Shown: one piece after another, positions 25,684 through 33,231 of the stretch | Layout: every line of letters begins with the position of its first letter | How positions within the stretch are numbered: position 1 is the first letter of the stretch | Assembly (NCBI GenBank): GCA_903929045.1 | Contig: CAIYTE010000135.1 | Coordinates: 1 to 38,660, forward strand | DNA length: 38,660 bases | Direction: 5' to 3' | DNA from: an uncultured Hyphomicrobiales bacterium | Lineage (GTDB): Bacteria > Pseudomonadota > Alphaproteobacteria > Rhizobiales > Xanthobacteraceae | Notes under the pieces: generated by a model | Databases searched by the model: none | The model's input: only the letters and a program-made list of their open reading frames with translations | Told to the model about the DNA's origin: nothing | Position numbers and translations under genes: made by a program

Positions 25684-25743
25684 GGATGCCCCCGTGTTTC
25701 GTTAAGTCCGTCACGCGCCCGCCATCGACGCCCGCGCCGGACT

Positions 25744-25764
25744 CATGTAAAGGCCTTTTACATG
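25744..25764. promoter_or_regulatory. Probable TetR operator between doxX and tetR
   Basis: Inverted repeat CATGTAAA-GGCCT-TTTACATG with 8-bp perfect arms and a 5-bp spacer, 15 bases before the TetR start codon. The core TGTAAA-N5-TTTACA recurs at 28242-28258. Confidence 0.7.
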
Positions 25765-25778
25765 ACGAAGGGCTGCTT

Positions 25779-26423
25779 ATGAAATGGGGTAAAGGCGACG
25801 GCCCGCGCGGCTATCACCATGGCGACCTCAAGGAGGCGCTGGTGCGCGCGGCCTTGGCGCTCATCGCCGAGAAGGGGCCTGCCGGTTTCACCTTTGCCGA
25901 CGCGGCGCGCTGGGCCGGCGTCAGCCCGGCCGCGCCCTATCGCCATTTTCGCGACCGCGACGAACTCATCGCCGATGTGGCGCGGCGCGGCTTCGAGCAG
26001 TTCACTCTCGCGCTCACCAAAGCCTGGGACGACGGCAAGCCCGGCCTGATGGTGGCCTTCGACCGGCTCGGCAAAAGCTATCTCGATTTCGCCAAACGCG
26101 AGCCGTCTTATTATTCCGCGATGTTCGAAGCCGGCGTGTCGATCGACGCCGATCCGCAATTGCGTGCGGCGAGCGAAGCGGCGTTCGCCGTGCTGCGCGG
26201 CGCGGCGGAAAAACTGGTGGCACAAATGCCGCCGAAGGGCCGGCCGCCGGCCCTAATGGTGGCGCTGCACATCTGGTCGATGACGCACGGCATCGCGTCT
26301 TTGTTCGCGCGCGGCGACGCGGCGCGGCGCACCTTGCCGATGCCGCCGGAAGATCTGCTCGAAGCGTCGGTGCTGATCTATCTGCGCGGGCTCGGCCTGC
26401 CGGAGCAATCGGCAGGCCGATAG
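25779..26423 (+). CDS. TetR-family transcriptional regulator
   Basis: 214 residues from ATG 25779. The N-terminal HTH reads RGYHHGDLKEALVRAALALI, then GPAGFTFADAARWAGVSPAAPYRHF, the classic TetR pattern. The C-terminal ligand domain with SYYSAMFEAG and LMVALHIWSMTHGIASLF resembles the TetR_C WHG group. It probably represses itself and the divergent DoxX gene through the palindrome just upstream, and perhaps the DUF2852 gene that carries the same site. Inducer unknown. Confidence 0.92.
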   Translation: MKWGKGDGPRGYHHGDLKEALVRAALALIAEKGPAGFTFADAARWAGVSPAAPYRHFRDRDELIADVARRGFEQFTLALTKAWDDGKPGLMVAFDRLGKSYLDFAKREPSYYSAMFEAGVSIDADPQLRAASEAAFAVLRGAAEKLVAQMPPKGRPPALMVALHIWSMTHGIASLFARGDAARRTLPMPPEDLLEASVLIYLRGLGLPEQSAGR

Positions 26424-26466
26424 GGCGTAATGGATACCGAGGCTTTGCAGCGATCTCCGCTCTTCT

Positions 26467-26567
26467 CCCTCTCCCCATCGGGGAGAGGGTTGGGGTGAGG
26501 GGGCCTCAATCTAAACCGTAACCCCTCACCCGGCGCTTCGCGCCGACCTCTCCCATTGGGAGAGGTG
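26467..26567. repeat. Palindromic intergenic repeat
   Basis: Arms CCCTCTCCCC-ATC-GGGGAGAGGG and CCTCTCCCATTGGGAGAGG, plus GGGGTGAGGG against CCCCTCACCC and an inner GGCGC-TTC-GCGCC hairpin. This is a dispersed, highly structured element of proteobacterial genomes. It lies between the convergent ends of the TetR gene and qorB and may act as a terminator for both. Confidence 0.85.
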
Positions 26568-26584
26568 AAGCAAAGACGTTCGCG

Positions 26585-27430
26585 TTACTTGATCGCCGCT
26601 GCCACGCTTGTTGCAAGCGATGTCGTCGGCCGGCCGATGAGCGCCGACAAGGTCTTGCTGTCGTCGAACAACGCGCCGTGCGAAATCGGCACGTCCCAGC
26701 CCGCGATCATCGTAGCGAAAGCCTCGGGCACGCCGTGGCTCGCCAATCCCTTGGCGTAATCGGCGACGCCGACATTGGTGTAGGGAATGTTTTTGCCGGT
26801 CTGCTTGGAAATTTCCGCCGCGAGGTCGCTCAGCGTGAACGGTGTGTCGCTGGCGAGTTCGTAGATCTTGCCGTCATGGCCGGAGGTCGTGAGCACGGCG
26901 ACCGCGGCGGCGGCATAGTCGGCGCGCGCGGCGGCGGAAATCTTGCCATTGCCAGCCGCGCCGTAGAGCGCGCCGCCCGCGACCGCGCCGGCGATGCCGG
27001 GCGCATAGTTCTCGGTGTACCAGCCGTTGCGCAGGATCGTGAACGGAATGCCGGAGGCTTTCAGCAACGCTTCGGTGGCGCGATGTTCGGCGGCGAGATC
27101 GATCTGTGAGGAGTCGGCGTGCAGGATGCTGGTGTAGACGATGCGCTTCACCTTCGCCTTCTTCGCGGCCTCGATGATGTTCTTGTGTTGCGCTTCGCGC
27201 TGGCCGATCTCGCTCGACGACACGAGCATCAAGGTGTCGATGCCGGCGAGCGCGGCCGCGAGCGTCGCGGGCTTGGCGTAGTCGGCTTCGCGCGCGGCGA
27301 CGCCGAGATCGGCGGCCTTCGACGGCGTGCGTACCAGCGCGACGATGTCGGACGCGGGGATTTTGGCTTTGAGCTGGCTGACGATCAGGCGGCCGAGCTG
27401 GCCGGTGGCGCCGGTGATGCCGATGGACAT
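26585..27430 (-). CDS. qorB: NAD(P)H:quinone oxidoreductase QorB
   Basis: 281 residues, closely resembling E. coli QorB (YtfG). IGITGATGQLGRLIVSQLK is the nucleotide-binding start. PASDIVALVRTPSKA, VSSSEIGQREAQHKNII, YTSILHAD, ILRNGWYTENY and LFDDSKTLSALIGRPTT are shared in order. It reduces quinones with NADPH and is thought to respond to quinone stress. It is divergent from an HxlR regulator, the same pairing as ytfG/ytfH in E. coli. A hairpin lies over its ribosome site. Confidence 0.93.
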   Translation of the reverse strand: MSIGITGATGQLGRLIVSQLKAKIPASDIVALVRTPSKAADLGVAAREADYAKPATLAAALAGIDTLMLVSSSEIGQREAQHKNIIEAAKKAKVKRIVYTSILHADSSQIDLAAEHRATEALLKASGIPFTILRNGWYTENYAPGIAGAVAGGALYGAAGNGKISAAARADYAAAAVAVLTTSGHDGKIYELASDTPFTLSDLAAEISKQTGKNIPYTNVGVADYAKGLASHGVPEAFATMIAGWDVPISHGALFDDSKTLSALIGRPTTSLATSVAAAIK

Positions 27431-27442
27431 GGGGTCGTACTC

Positions 27443-27466
27443 CTCAGGGTTATCGATGACCCTGAG
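27443..27466 (-). promoter_or_regulatory. Hairpin touching the qorB ribosome binding site
   Basis: CTCAGGGT (27443-27450) and ACCCTGAG (27459-27466) are perfect inverted repeats with an 8-base loop. On the minus strand the 3' arm runs directly into GAGGAG, the ribosome site 12 bases before the qorB ATG, so folding could limit translation. It may also serve as a dyad operator. Confidence 0.45.
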
Positions 27467-27479
27467 ATGGCACCTTGAT

Positions 27480-27494
27480 TACTTTTCGTAAGTA
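27480..27494. promoter_or_regulatory. Probable HxlR operator between qorB and its regulator
   Basis: TACTT-TTCGT-AAGTA inverted repeat in the divergent gap. TACTT/AAGTA half-sites of this kind are typical of HxlR-family (YtfH/QorR) operators. The A/T-rich ACATACATAAATGTTAGT that follows may hold a -10 box. Confidence 0.55.
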
Positions 27495-27568
27495 CATACA
27501 TAAATGTTAGTATGAAATCATTTCCGCCGGCTCAGCTAGCGCGGAAAGCCGAACGGGGAAGTCCGGCC

Positions 27569-28027
27569 ATGCGTAACGTCCCGAAAACGAAAATAATTGA
27601 GCCTCTTGAGGCGGTTGGCGTGCCGCTCTCGGAGCAATTGGCGCGGGGCAATCTGCTCGCCGCCGACTGCCCGTCGCGCGAGGTGCTGAAGCATCTGACC
27701 AGCCGCTGGGGCGTGCTGGTGCTCATCGCGCTGGAGCAAAAGACCCATCGGTTCAGCGAATTGCGCCGCGTCATCGGCGGCGTCAGCGAGCGCATGCTGG
27801 CGCAGACGCTGCAATGGCTGGAGGCCGACGGCATGGTGTCGCGCCGCGCCTTTCAGGTCGTGCCGCCGCATGTCGAATACAGCCTGACGCCGCTCGGCCG
27901 CGAAGCCGCTGAAAAGGTACGGGTTTTGGCCGACTGGATCGAGCTCAGCCTGCCGCGCATCGGTGCGCATTGGCAGAACGGGGCAGGGGCGCAATTTCGG
28001 CCGCTTGGGCGGATGAGCGAAGCGTAA
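27569..28027 (+). CDS. HxlR-family redox-sensing regulator (QorR/YtfH-like)
   Basis: 152 residues from ATG 27569, which follows GGGGAAG. An in-frame ATG at 27512 would add 19 residues but has no ribosome site. The winged helix shows the HxlR signature: NLLAADCPSREVLKHLTSRW with the conserved redox Cys, VLIALEQKTHRFSELRRVIGGVSERMLAQTL, LEADGMVSRRAF and VEYSLTPLGREAAE. Oxidation of that Cys is expected to release DNA and derepress qorB. Divergent placement and the TACTT/AAGTA site support control of qorB and itself. Confidence 0.9.
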   Translation: MRNVPKTKIIEPLEAVGVPLSEQLARGNLLAADCPSREVLKHLTSRWGVLVLIALEQKTHRFSELRRVIGGVSERMLAQTLQWLEADGMVSRRAFQVVPPHVEYSLTPLGREAAEKVRVLADWIELSLPRIGAHWQNGAGAQFRPLGRMSEA

Positions 28028-28052
28028 TCCGCCAGATGATCGCCGCCGGTGC

Positions 28053-28080
28053 GGCGGGTTACGCCTTCGGCTAACCCGCC
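28053..28080. repeat. Inverted repeat after the HxlR gene
   Basis: GGCGGGTTA (28053-28061) and TAACCCGCC (28072-28080) with a CGCCTTCGGC loop. It is a short dispersed hairpin and possible terminator without a U-tract. The remaining 130 bases to the DUF2852 promoter show no ORF. Confidence 0.6.
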
Positions 28081-28212
28081 CTCCGAAACCGCGCGCTGAA
28101 TCGTCGCGCGATCCGCCTCTGGCAAAGACCGGGGCACATCCCACTTCATCCTGTGACGCGCTTCGCGAAGGGGCTTGAGAAGCCTCGCTCGAAATTCTCA
28201 ATGTGAAGGGTG

Positions 28213-28241
28213 TTGACATCCGGCCGACCCGATCTTACTAA
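28213..28241 (+). promoter_or_regulatory. Sigma70-type promoter of the DUF2852 gene
   Basis: TTGACA (28213-28218), 17-base spacer, TACTAA (28236-28241). It is the best -35 match noticed in the window. The palindrome at 28240-28260 begins within the -10 element, so a bound repressor would block it. Confidence 0.65.
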
Positions 28242-28260
28242 TGTAAATGTTATTTACATT
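28240..28260. promoter_or_regulatory. Operator-like palindrome over the DUF2852 promoter
   Basis: AATGTAAAT-GTT-ATTTACATT, 9-bp perfect arms. Its TGTAAA-N5-TTTACA core equals that of the TetR site at 25746-25762 in half-sites and spacing. Confidence 0.65.
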
Positions 28261-28276
28261 CACACGAGGCTGACAA

Positions 28277-28744
28277 ATGCCAATCACCGCGAAGCTCGAT
28301 GAGTTCGGCAAACCTGCCTGGATCGCCCTGACGGTTCTCGGGTTCATGGTCTTCTGGCCGCTTGGTCTTTGCATCCTCGCTTTCTCAATTGGGAGTGGAC
28401 GAATGGGATGCGGATTTCGCGGCGGTCACGATCGCTGGCAGCACAAAATGGAGCGCATGCAGCACAAGATGGACTGGATGCGTTCGCGCATGAACGGCGG
28501 CGCTTCGAACGCCGGCGGCTTCTGGGGCGGCGCGCCGACCAGCGGCAACCGCGCCTTCGACGAATATCGCAACGAGACGCTCAAGCGTCTTGAGGACGAG
28601 CAGCGCGAATTCCGGGAATTCCTCGAGCGCCTGCGCTTCGCCAAGGACAAGACCGAGTTCGATGCGTTCATGAACGAACGCCGCGACCGTCCGGCGGACA
28701 ACCAACCGCCGCAGCAGAGCTGGCAGCCGCCGCAGCAGAACTAA
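28277..28744 (+). CDS. DUF2852 membrane protein
   Basis: 155 residues behind GAGG. KPAWIALTVLGFMVFWPLGLCIL followed by FSIGSGRMG is the DUF2852 signature, one long or two short membrane segments at residues 13-40. A linker with repeated HKMERMQHKMDWM, then a Gly-rich stretch and a charged helix (NETLKRLEDEQREFREFLER) follow. RLRFAKDKTEFDAFMNERR precedes a Pro/Gln tail. It is widespread in Rhizobiales without a known role. It has a strong promoter with an operator on the -10, so it is probably repressed until induced, and is followed by a strong hairpin. Confidence 0.9.
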   Translation: MPITAKLDEFGKPAWIALTVLGFMVFWPLGLCILAFSIGSGRMGCGFRGGHDRWQHKMERMQHKMDWMRSRMNGGASNAGGFWGGAPTSGNRAFDEYRNETLKRLEDEQREFREFLERLRFAKDKTEFDAFMNERRDRPADNQPPQQSWQPPQQN

Positions 28745-28806
28745 ACGGCGCGCTCCTCACTCTGGGTCAGATCATCGCGTGCCCCCTTGAGAAGTCTGCC
28801 CGGCTG

Positions 28807-28838
28807 CGGCCGCCCGCTTTCCCCGAAGCGGGTGGCCG
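28807..28838. terminator. Strong hairpin between convergent DUF2852 and pdxI genes
   Basis: CGGCCGCCCGCTT (28807-28819) pairs with AAGCGGGTGGCCG (28826-28838), one wobble, 6-base loop, then TTGCTTT. It probably ends both transcripts, although the U-tract is interrupted. Confidence 0.65.
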
Positions 28839-28843
28839 TTGCT

Positions 28844-29743
28844 TTACAAAGCGCCGCGTTCGTGCGCCGATGTCGTGGTGGCGGCGATGCCGTTGAGCGC
28901 CGTCATTGCGTCGTCCGGCAGCGTGAGCGCGGCGGCGCCGAGATTCTCCTGCAGATGCGCGACCGATGAGGTGCCGGGGATCAGCAGGATGTTCGGCGAA
29001 CGCCTGAGCAGCCAGGCCAAAGCCACCTGCATCGGCGTGGCGCCAAGCTTTTTCGCCACATCGTTCAGAGTTGACGATTGCAGCGGCGAAAAGCCGCCGA
29101 GCGGGAAGAACGGCACATAGGCAATTCCCTGCTTCGCCAGATCGTCGATGAGGCTGTCATCGCTGCGCTGCGCGACGTTGTACATGTTCTGCACGCAGAC
29201 GATCTTGGCGATCTTGTTGCCGTCGGCGACCTGCTTGGCGGTGACGTTGCTCAGACCGATGTGCTTGATCAGACCCTGCCGCTGCAGGTCGGCGAGCACG
29301 GTGAGCGGCGCTTCGAGCGAGCCTTCCTTCGGGCCGTGCGTGTCGAACATCGAGCGCAGATTCACGACATTGATAACATCAACGCCAAGGTTGCGCAGGT
29401 TGTCATGCACGGCCTGCGTCAGCTCCTCGCGCGACATCGCCGGGATCCAGGATCCATCGGCGCCGCGCCGCGCCGACACCTTCGTCACGATGACGAGGTC
29501 CTTCGGATAGGGATGCAGTGCTTCCCTGATGATCTGGTTGGTGACGTGCGGGCCGTAGAAGTCGCTGGTGTCGATGTGGTCGACGCCTTGGGCGATGGCT
29601 TCACGCAAAACGGCGAGGGCGGCCGGCCGGTCCTTCGGCGGCCCGAACACGCCAGGGCCGGCCAGCTGCATGGCGCCATAGCCGAGCCGTTTCACTTTGC
29701 GGTCGCCGAGCGCGAAAGTTCCGGATTGTTCAACATTGGACAT
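28844..29743 (-). CDS. pdxI: Aldo/keto reductase, pyridoxal reductase PdxI (YdbC) type
   Basis: 299 residues from ATG 29743 behind AAGGAGAG. The sequence follows E. coli YdbC/PdxI closely: RLGYGAMQLAGPGVFGPP, DHIDTSDFYGPHVTNQIIRE with catalytic Asp/Tyr, VIVTKV with the Lys, HDNLRNLGVDVINVVNLR, KHIGLSNV, and FPLGGFSPLQSSTL. PNILLIPGTSSVAHLQENL is the NADPH site. As in PdxI, the usual His of the tetrad is replaced (VVNLR). It reduces pyridoxal to pyridoxine in B6 salvage. It is divergent from a LysR gene, its likely regulator. Confidence 0.87.
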   Translation of the reverse strand: MSNVEQSGTFALGDRKVKRLGYGAMQLAGPGVFGPPKDRPAALAVLREAIAQGVDHIDTSDFYGPHVTNQIIREALHPYPKDLVIVTKVSARRGADGSWIPAMSREELTQAVHDNLRNLGVDVINVVNLRSMFDTHGPKEGSLEAPLTVLADLQRQGLIKHIGLSNVTAKQVADGNKIAKIVCVQNMYNVAQRSDDSLIDDLAKQGIAYVPFFPLGGFSPLQSSTLNDVAKKLGATPMQVALAWLLRRSPNILLIPGTSSVAHLQENLGAAALTLPDDAMTALNGIAATTTSAHERGAL

Positions 29744-29815
29744 GGTCTCTCCTTGAATGATCAAACCCACATAGGCCTCGCCGGTTGCTTCGATAATCGC
29801 TACAATCTGAACAGG

Positions 29816-29837
29816 ACTGTACGGAATATCGAACAGT
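29816..29837. promoter_or_regulatory. Dyad in the pdxI-lysR divergent gap
   Basis: ACTGT-N12-ACAGT, overlapping the LysR GTG start codon. TTCGAT/ATCGAA arms lie further out. LysR sites are loose dyads, so this is only a candidate. Confidence 0.3.
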
Positions 29838-30741
29838 GGCCGATCTCGACGATCTCAATGCTTTCGTGACGGTGGCGCGGGCCAAAGGCTTCCGTGAGGC
29901 TTCGCGTGCGAGCGCAACCAGCGCCTCGCGGCTCAGCGAAGCGGTGCGCAGGCTCGAGACCAAACTCGGCGTCCGGCTCATCAACCGCACCACGCGCAGC
30001 GTGATGCTGACGGAAGCGGGCCAGAGTCTTCTTGATCGTCTCGATCCGGCGATGGCCGAAGTCGAAGCCGCGCTCGATGCCGTGAACACCTTCCGCGACA
30101 CACCGGCGGGCACGTTGCGGCTCAACGTTCCGGTCAGCGCCGCGCGGCTGGTCTTGCCGCACATCGTGCCGGCCTTTCTCGCGGCCCACCCCGGCATCAA
30201 GCTCGAAGTCATCGCCGAGGATGGCTTTGTCGATCTGCTTGCCGCCGGCTGCGATGCCGGCATTCGTTACGACGAGCGTCTCGAGCAGGACATGATCGCC
30301 ATGCCGATCGGCCCGCGCACACAGCGCTTCGCGCTCGGCGCCTCCCAAGCCTATCTCGAACGGCACGGCCTGCCGGAGCATCCGCGCGATCTGCTGAAGC
30401 ACAGTTGCCTGCAAGGCCGGTTCGCGAGCGGCGCGACGATGGCGTGGGAGTTCGAGCGCGATGGCGAACTGGTGAAGGTCACGCCGAGCGGGCCGCTGAT
30501 CGTCCGCATCGGCGGCGCCACCGACCTGTTGGTCGAGGCGGCCGTTGCGGGCACCGGCATCGTGCCGCTGTTCGAGGATTGGCTGCGGCCGTATTTCGAC
30601 AGCGGCAAACTGGTGCCGGTGCTCGAGCCGTGGTGGCCGCGTTTCTCCGGGCCTTTTCTCTATTACCCCGGACGCCGTCTGGTGCCGGCGCCGCTGCGCG
30701 CCTTCATCGATTTCATCAAGGCGCAGCCGTGGCCGATGTGA
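29836..30741 (+). CDS. LysR-family transcriptional regulator
   Basis: 301 residues from a GTG start. The N-terminal HTH reads LDDLNAFVTVARAKGFREAS, SASRLSEAVRRLETKLGVRLINRTTRSVMLTEAG. The C-terminal LysR_substrate domain starts GTLRLNVPVSAARLVLPHIVPAFLAAHPGIKLEV. It contains IRYDERLEQDMIA and AVAGTGIVPLFEDWLRPYFDSGKLVPVL, the CrgA/YafC-like group. It is divergent from pdxI and probably controls it; effector unknown. Confidence 0.93.
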   Translation: MADLDDLNAFVTVARAKGFREASRASATSASRLSEAVRRLETKLGVRLINRTTRSVMLTEAGQSLLDRLDPAMAEVEAALDAVNTFRDTPAGTLRLNVPVSAARLVLPHIVPAFLAAHPGIKLEVIAEDGFVDLLAAGCDAGIRYDERLEQDMIAMPIGPRTQRFALGASQAYLERHGLPEHPRDLLKHSCLQGRFASGATMAWEFERDGELVKVTPSGPLIVRIGGATDLLVEAAVAGTGIVPLFEDWLRPYFDSGKLVPVLEPWWPRFSGPFLYYPGRRLVPAPLRAFIDFIKAQPWPM

Positions 30742-31024
30742 CTTCACCGGTCATCCTCCGGTAACGCTTCCTTAACCATAATCAGCGCTGTTTAGAGGGC
30801 TCAAACGAGGGTCCGAAGGCGTGCGGCGGCCCTAGTTTGGTCAAGTTTTGCAGGGATTTCGTTGGGTCTGCCGATGGTGAGACTTCTGGACGGGTCTTTG
30901 CGGAACAATCGGTTTTCAGTCGAGCGCGGTACGGAATCCCGGGCGCGCGTATTTTGAAACATTTGCCGTCAGCCGGCCCCGCGCGCCGGATCGAGCGCAA
31001 AGGACGTGCCCAGAGGATGTCCCC
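30742..31024 (+). promoter_or_regulatory. 283-base leader/promoter region of the tol operon
   Basis: No convincing gene. TTAACCAT at 30772-30779 is a CtrA-like octamer. A TTG-started 63-codon frame (30837-31028) overlaps the tolQ start and looks random. AGAGGATG before tolQ is its ribosome site. A possible -35 TTGAAA is at 30954; no good -10 was found. Confidence 0.4.
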
Positions 31025-31738
31025 ATGAATCCTGCCGATGTGGCACAGTCGGTGCTCCCGATGACTTCCGCCGATCTCTCGCTGTTCACGCTGTTCTGGC
31101 ACGCGCACTGGATCGTCAAAGCGGTCATGCTTGGCCTGCTGGGCTGCTCGATCTGGGTCTGGGCGATCGCGATCGACAAGATCGTGCTCTACAGCCGCAG
31201 CAATCGCGCCATGGACCGTTTCGAACAGGCGTTCTGGTCGGGCGAGTCCCTCGACGAACTCTATCGCTCGCTGGCGGCGCGGCCGGCGCATTCGATGGCG
31301 GCTTTGTTCGTCGCCGCGATGCGCGAGTGGAAGCGCAGCTTCGACGGCCCGCATAAATCCTTCGCCGGTTTGCAGATGCGCATCGACAAGGTGATGCAGG
31401 TCACCATCGCGCGTGAGATCGAGCGGCTGGAACGCCGGCTGCTGGTGCTGGCGACGGTCGGTTCGGCCGGCCCCTTCGTCGGCCTGTTCGGCACGGTGTG
31501 GGGCATCATGACCAGCTTCCAGTCGATCGCCGCGTCGAAAAACACGTCGCTGGCGGTGGTCGCGCCGGGCATCGCCGAAGCCCTGTTTGCAACCGCAATC
31601 GGCCTTGTCGCCGCCATACCGGCGACCATTTTCTACAATAAGTTCGCCGGTGAGGTGAACAAGCAGGCCCAGCGCCTGGAAGGCTTTGCCGACGAATTTT
31701 CCGCCATCCTGTCGCGGCAGATCGACGAGCGAGAATAA
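31025..31738 (+). CDS. tolQ: TolQ, Tol-Pal inner-membrane proton channel subunit
   Basis: 237 residues. Three membrane helices: about 25-47 (VKAVMLGLLGCSIWVWAIAI), 145-167 (VGSAGPFVGLFGTVWGIMTSF, the family signature) and 178-200 (IAEALFATAIGLVAAIPATI). With TolR it converts the proton-motive force to movement of TolA. LERRLLVLATVGSAGPFVG is the conserved MotA/TolQ/ExbB core. It starts the tol operon. TolR follows after 69 bases that hold a palindromic repeat. Confidence 0.96.
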   Translation: MNPADVAQSVLPMTSADLSLFTLFWHAHWIVKAVMLGLLGCSIWVWAIAIDKIVLYSRSNRAMDRFEQAFWSGESLDELYRSLAARPAHSMAALFVAAMREWKRSFDGPHKSFAGLQMRIDKVMQVTIAREIERLERRLLVLATVGSAGPFVGLFGTVWGIMTSFQSIAASKNTSLAVVAPGIAEALFATAIGLVAAIPATIFYNKFAGEVNKQAQRLEGFADEFSAILSRQIDERE

Positions 31739-31744
31739 GGACGA

Positions 31745-31793
31745 GCGCATGATCCCGAAAAGTGGGCACCGGTTTTCGGAAAAGATCATGCGC
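31745..31793. repeat. Palindromic repeat between tolQ and tolR
   Basis: GCGCATGATC at 31745 and GATCATGCGC ending at 31793 are perfect inverted arms around CCGAAAA..TTTTCGG inner arms. It matches a palindromic element common between genes in Rhizobiales. It ends a few bases before the AAGGAGC ribosome site of tolR. Confidence 0.85.
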
Positions 31794-31807
31794 AAGGAGC
31801 AAGAGTA

Positions 31808-32266
31808 ATGGCCGCCAACGCGGGAACGCCGACTGCAGGACGCAGAAGCCGCGGCAACCGCCGCCGGGTGATGGCTGACATCAACGTCACGCCCATGGTG
31901 GACGTGATGCTGGTGCTGCTCATCATCTTCATGGTGTCGGCGCCGCTGTTGACGGTCGGCGTGCCGATCGACCTGCCGCAGAGCCAGGCCAAGACACTCG
32001 ACAACGACAACAAGGAGCCGCTGACGATTTCGGTCAGCGACAAGGGCCAGATCTTTTTGCAGAATGGCGAGATCAAATCGGAAGACCTGATCCCGAAGCT
32101 GCAGGCGATCGCGCAGGCGCGCGGCGGTAATGATGCCCGGGTCTTCGTGCGCGGCGACAAAAAAGTCGACTACGGCACGATGATGCAGGTGATGGGCCGC
32201 CTGTCCGGCGCCGGCTTCACCAAGGTGGCGCTGGTCACGGAGTATGCGCAGGGTTCGCAAAAATAA
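31808..32266 (+). CDS. tolR: TolR, Tol-Pal stator subunit
   Basis: 152 residues. A basic cytoplasmic N-terminus (GRRSRGNRRRVMADINVTP) precedes a single membrane helix 31-51 with the proton-carrying Asp32 in PMVDVMLVLLIIFMVSAP. The periplasmic domain reads LPQSQAKTLDNDNKEPLTIS, then VFVRGDKKVDYGTMMQVMG, the ExbD/TolR fold. It binds peptidoglycan and works with TolQ. TolA starts two bases after its stop. Confidence 0.96.
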   Translation: MAANAGTPTAGRRSRGNRRRVMADINVTPMVDVMLVLLIIFMVSAPLLTVGVPIDLPQSQAKTLDNDNKEPLTISVSDKGQIFLQNGEIKSEDLIPKLQAIAQARGGNDARVFVRGDKKVDYGTMMQVMGRLSGAGFTKVALVTEYAQGSQK

Positions 32267-32268
32267 CG

Positions 32269-33231
32269 ATGCAGATGCGTGCCGCCTCAGTAATCTCGAC
32301 AGGGCTGCATGTCGCGGCGTTGTTGTTTGCTGTGGTGACCTTCACCGGCAAGCCGCTGGAAGCGACGCCCGTCGAGGCGCTGCCGGTCGATATGATCAGC
32401 GACAAGCAGTTCTCGGAAATGACCAAGGGCGTCAAGGACGCGCCGAAGCCGGACAAGCCCAAGCCTTTGGTCGAGAAGATCGATCCGCCGAAGCCGCCGC
32501 CGGAAATGCAGGCGCCGAAGGTCGATCCGAAAAAGGAAATCACGCCGACCGCGGAAAAGCCGCCGGAGCCGAAACCGCCCGAGCCGAAGAAGGAAGCCAA
32601 GGTCGAGCCGCCAAAGCCCGAGCCAAAGCCGCCTGAACCGCCGAAGCCGGCGAAGGAAGAGCCGAAGCCCGACGCCATCGCGGAGAAACTCGCCAAGCCC
32701 GACGATCAGAAGAAAGAAGCCAAGGCCGAGCCGCTGCCGCCGAAGAAGCCCGAGATCAAGCCGCCAGAAAAGAAGCAGCCGAAGTTCGATCCGAGCAAGA
32801 TCGCGGCCCTCCTCGACAAGCGCGATCCGACGCGTGCCGCCGCGACTGGCGCTGAACTCAGCAACGCGCCGTCGATGGGCACGGCAAACGGCGTGGCGGC
32901 GAAATTGTCGCAATCGGAAATCGACGCGTTGCGCGCGCGTTTGATGGCGCTGTGGAATCCGCCGGTCGGCGTGCAGGACGCCAACAGCGTCCAGATCACC
33001 ATCCGCATTCGCTTCAAGCAGGACGGCACGTTGCAGATCGGTCCGCAGGTGCTGACCAGCGGTCAAGGCATGCAGTACAACGCCATGCGCGACAGCGCGG
33101 TTCGCGCCGTGATGGTCGGTCAGCCCTACACGATGCTGCGGCCCGAAAATTACGAAATCTGGAAAGAGATCGACTTCACTTTCGATACCAGAGAAATGTT
33201 CCACGATATTCCGGTGAGACGCCCATTATGA
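32269..33231 (+). CDS. tolA: TolA, Tol-Pal energy-transducing protein
   Basis: 320 residues. The N-terminal membrane anchor (residues 5-25) carries the Ser-x3-His pair (Ser10, His14) that contacts TolQ/TolR in E. coli. Residues 50-185 form a long Pro/Lys/Glu-rich periplasmic rod (PKPP, PEPK units) instead of the Ala/Lys helix of enterobacteria. The C-terminal globular domain starts about 213 ([20 protein letters not shown]) with [18 protein letters not shown]. Its stop overlaps the tolB ATG by four bases. Confidence 0.94.
   Translation: MQMRAASVISTGLHVAALLFAVVTFTGKPLEATPVEALPVDMISDKQFSEMTKGVKDAPKPDKPKPLVEKIDPPKPPPEMQAPKVDPKKEITPTAEKPPEPKPPEPKKEAKVEPPKPEPKPPEPPKPAKEEPKPDAIAEKLAKPDDQKKEAKAEPLPPKKPEIKPPEKKQPKFDPSKIAALLDKRDPTRAAATGAELSNAPSMGTANGVAAKLSQSEIDALRARLMALWNPPVGVQDANSVQITIRIRFKQDGTLQIGPQVLTSGQGMQYNAMRDSAVRAVMVGQPYTMLRPENYEIWKEIDFTFDTREMFHDIPVRRPL

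Noticed and set aside
26467-26567. CRISPR-like or IS end
   Set aside because: Single palindromic element without repeated spacers or a transposase; fits a dispersed intergenic repeat.
30837-31028. Possible 63-residue gene before tolQ
   Set aside because: TTG start without ribosome site, ends inside tolQ start, no motif.
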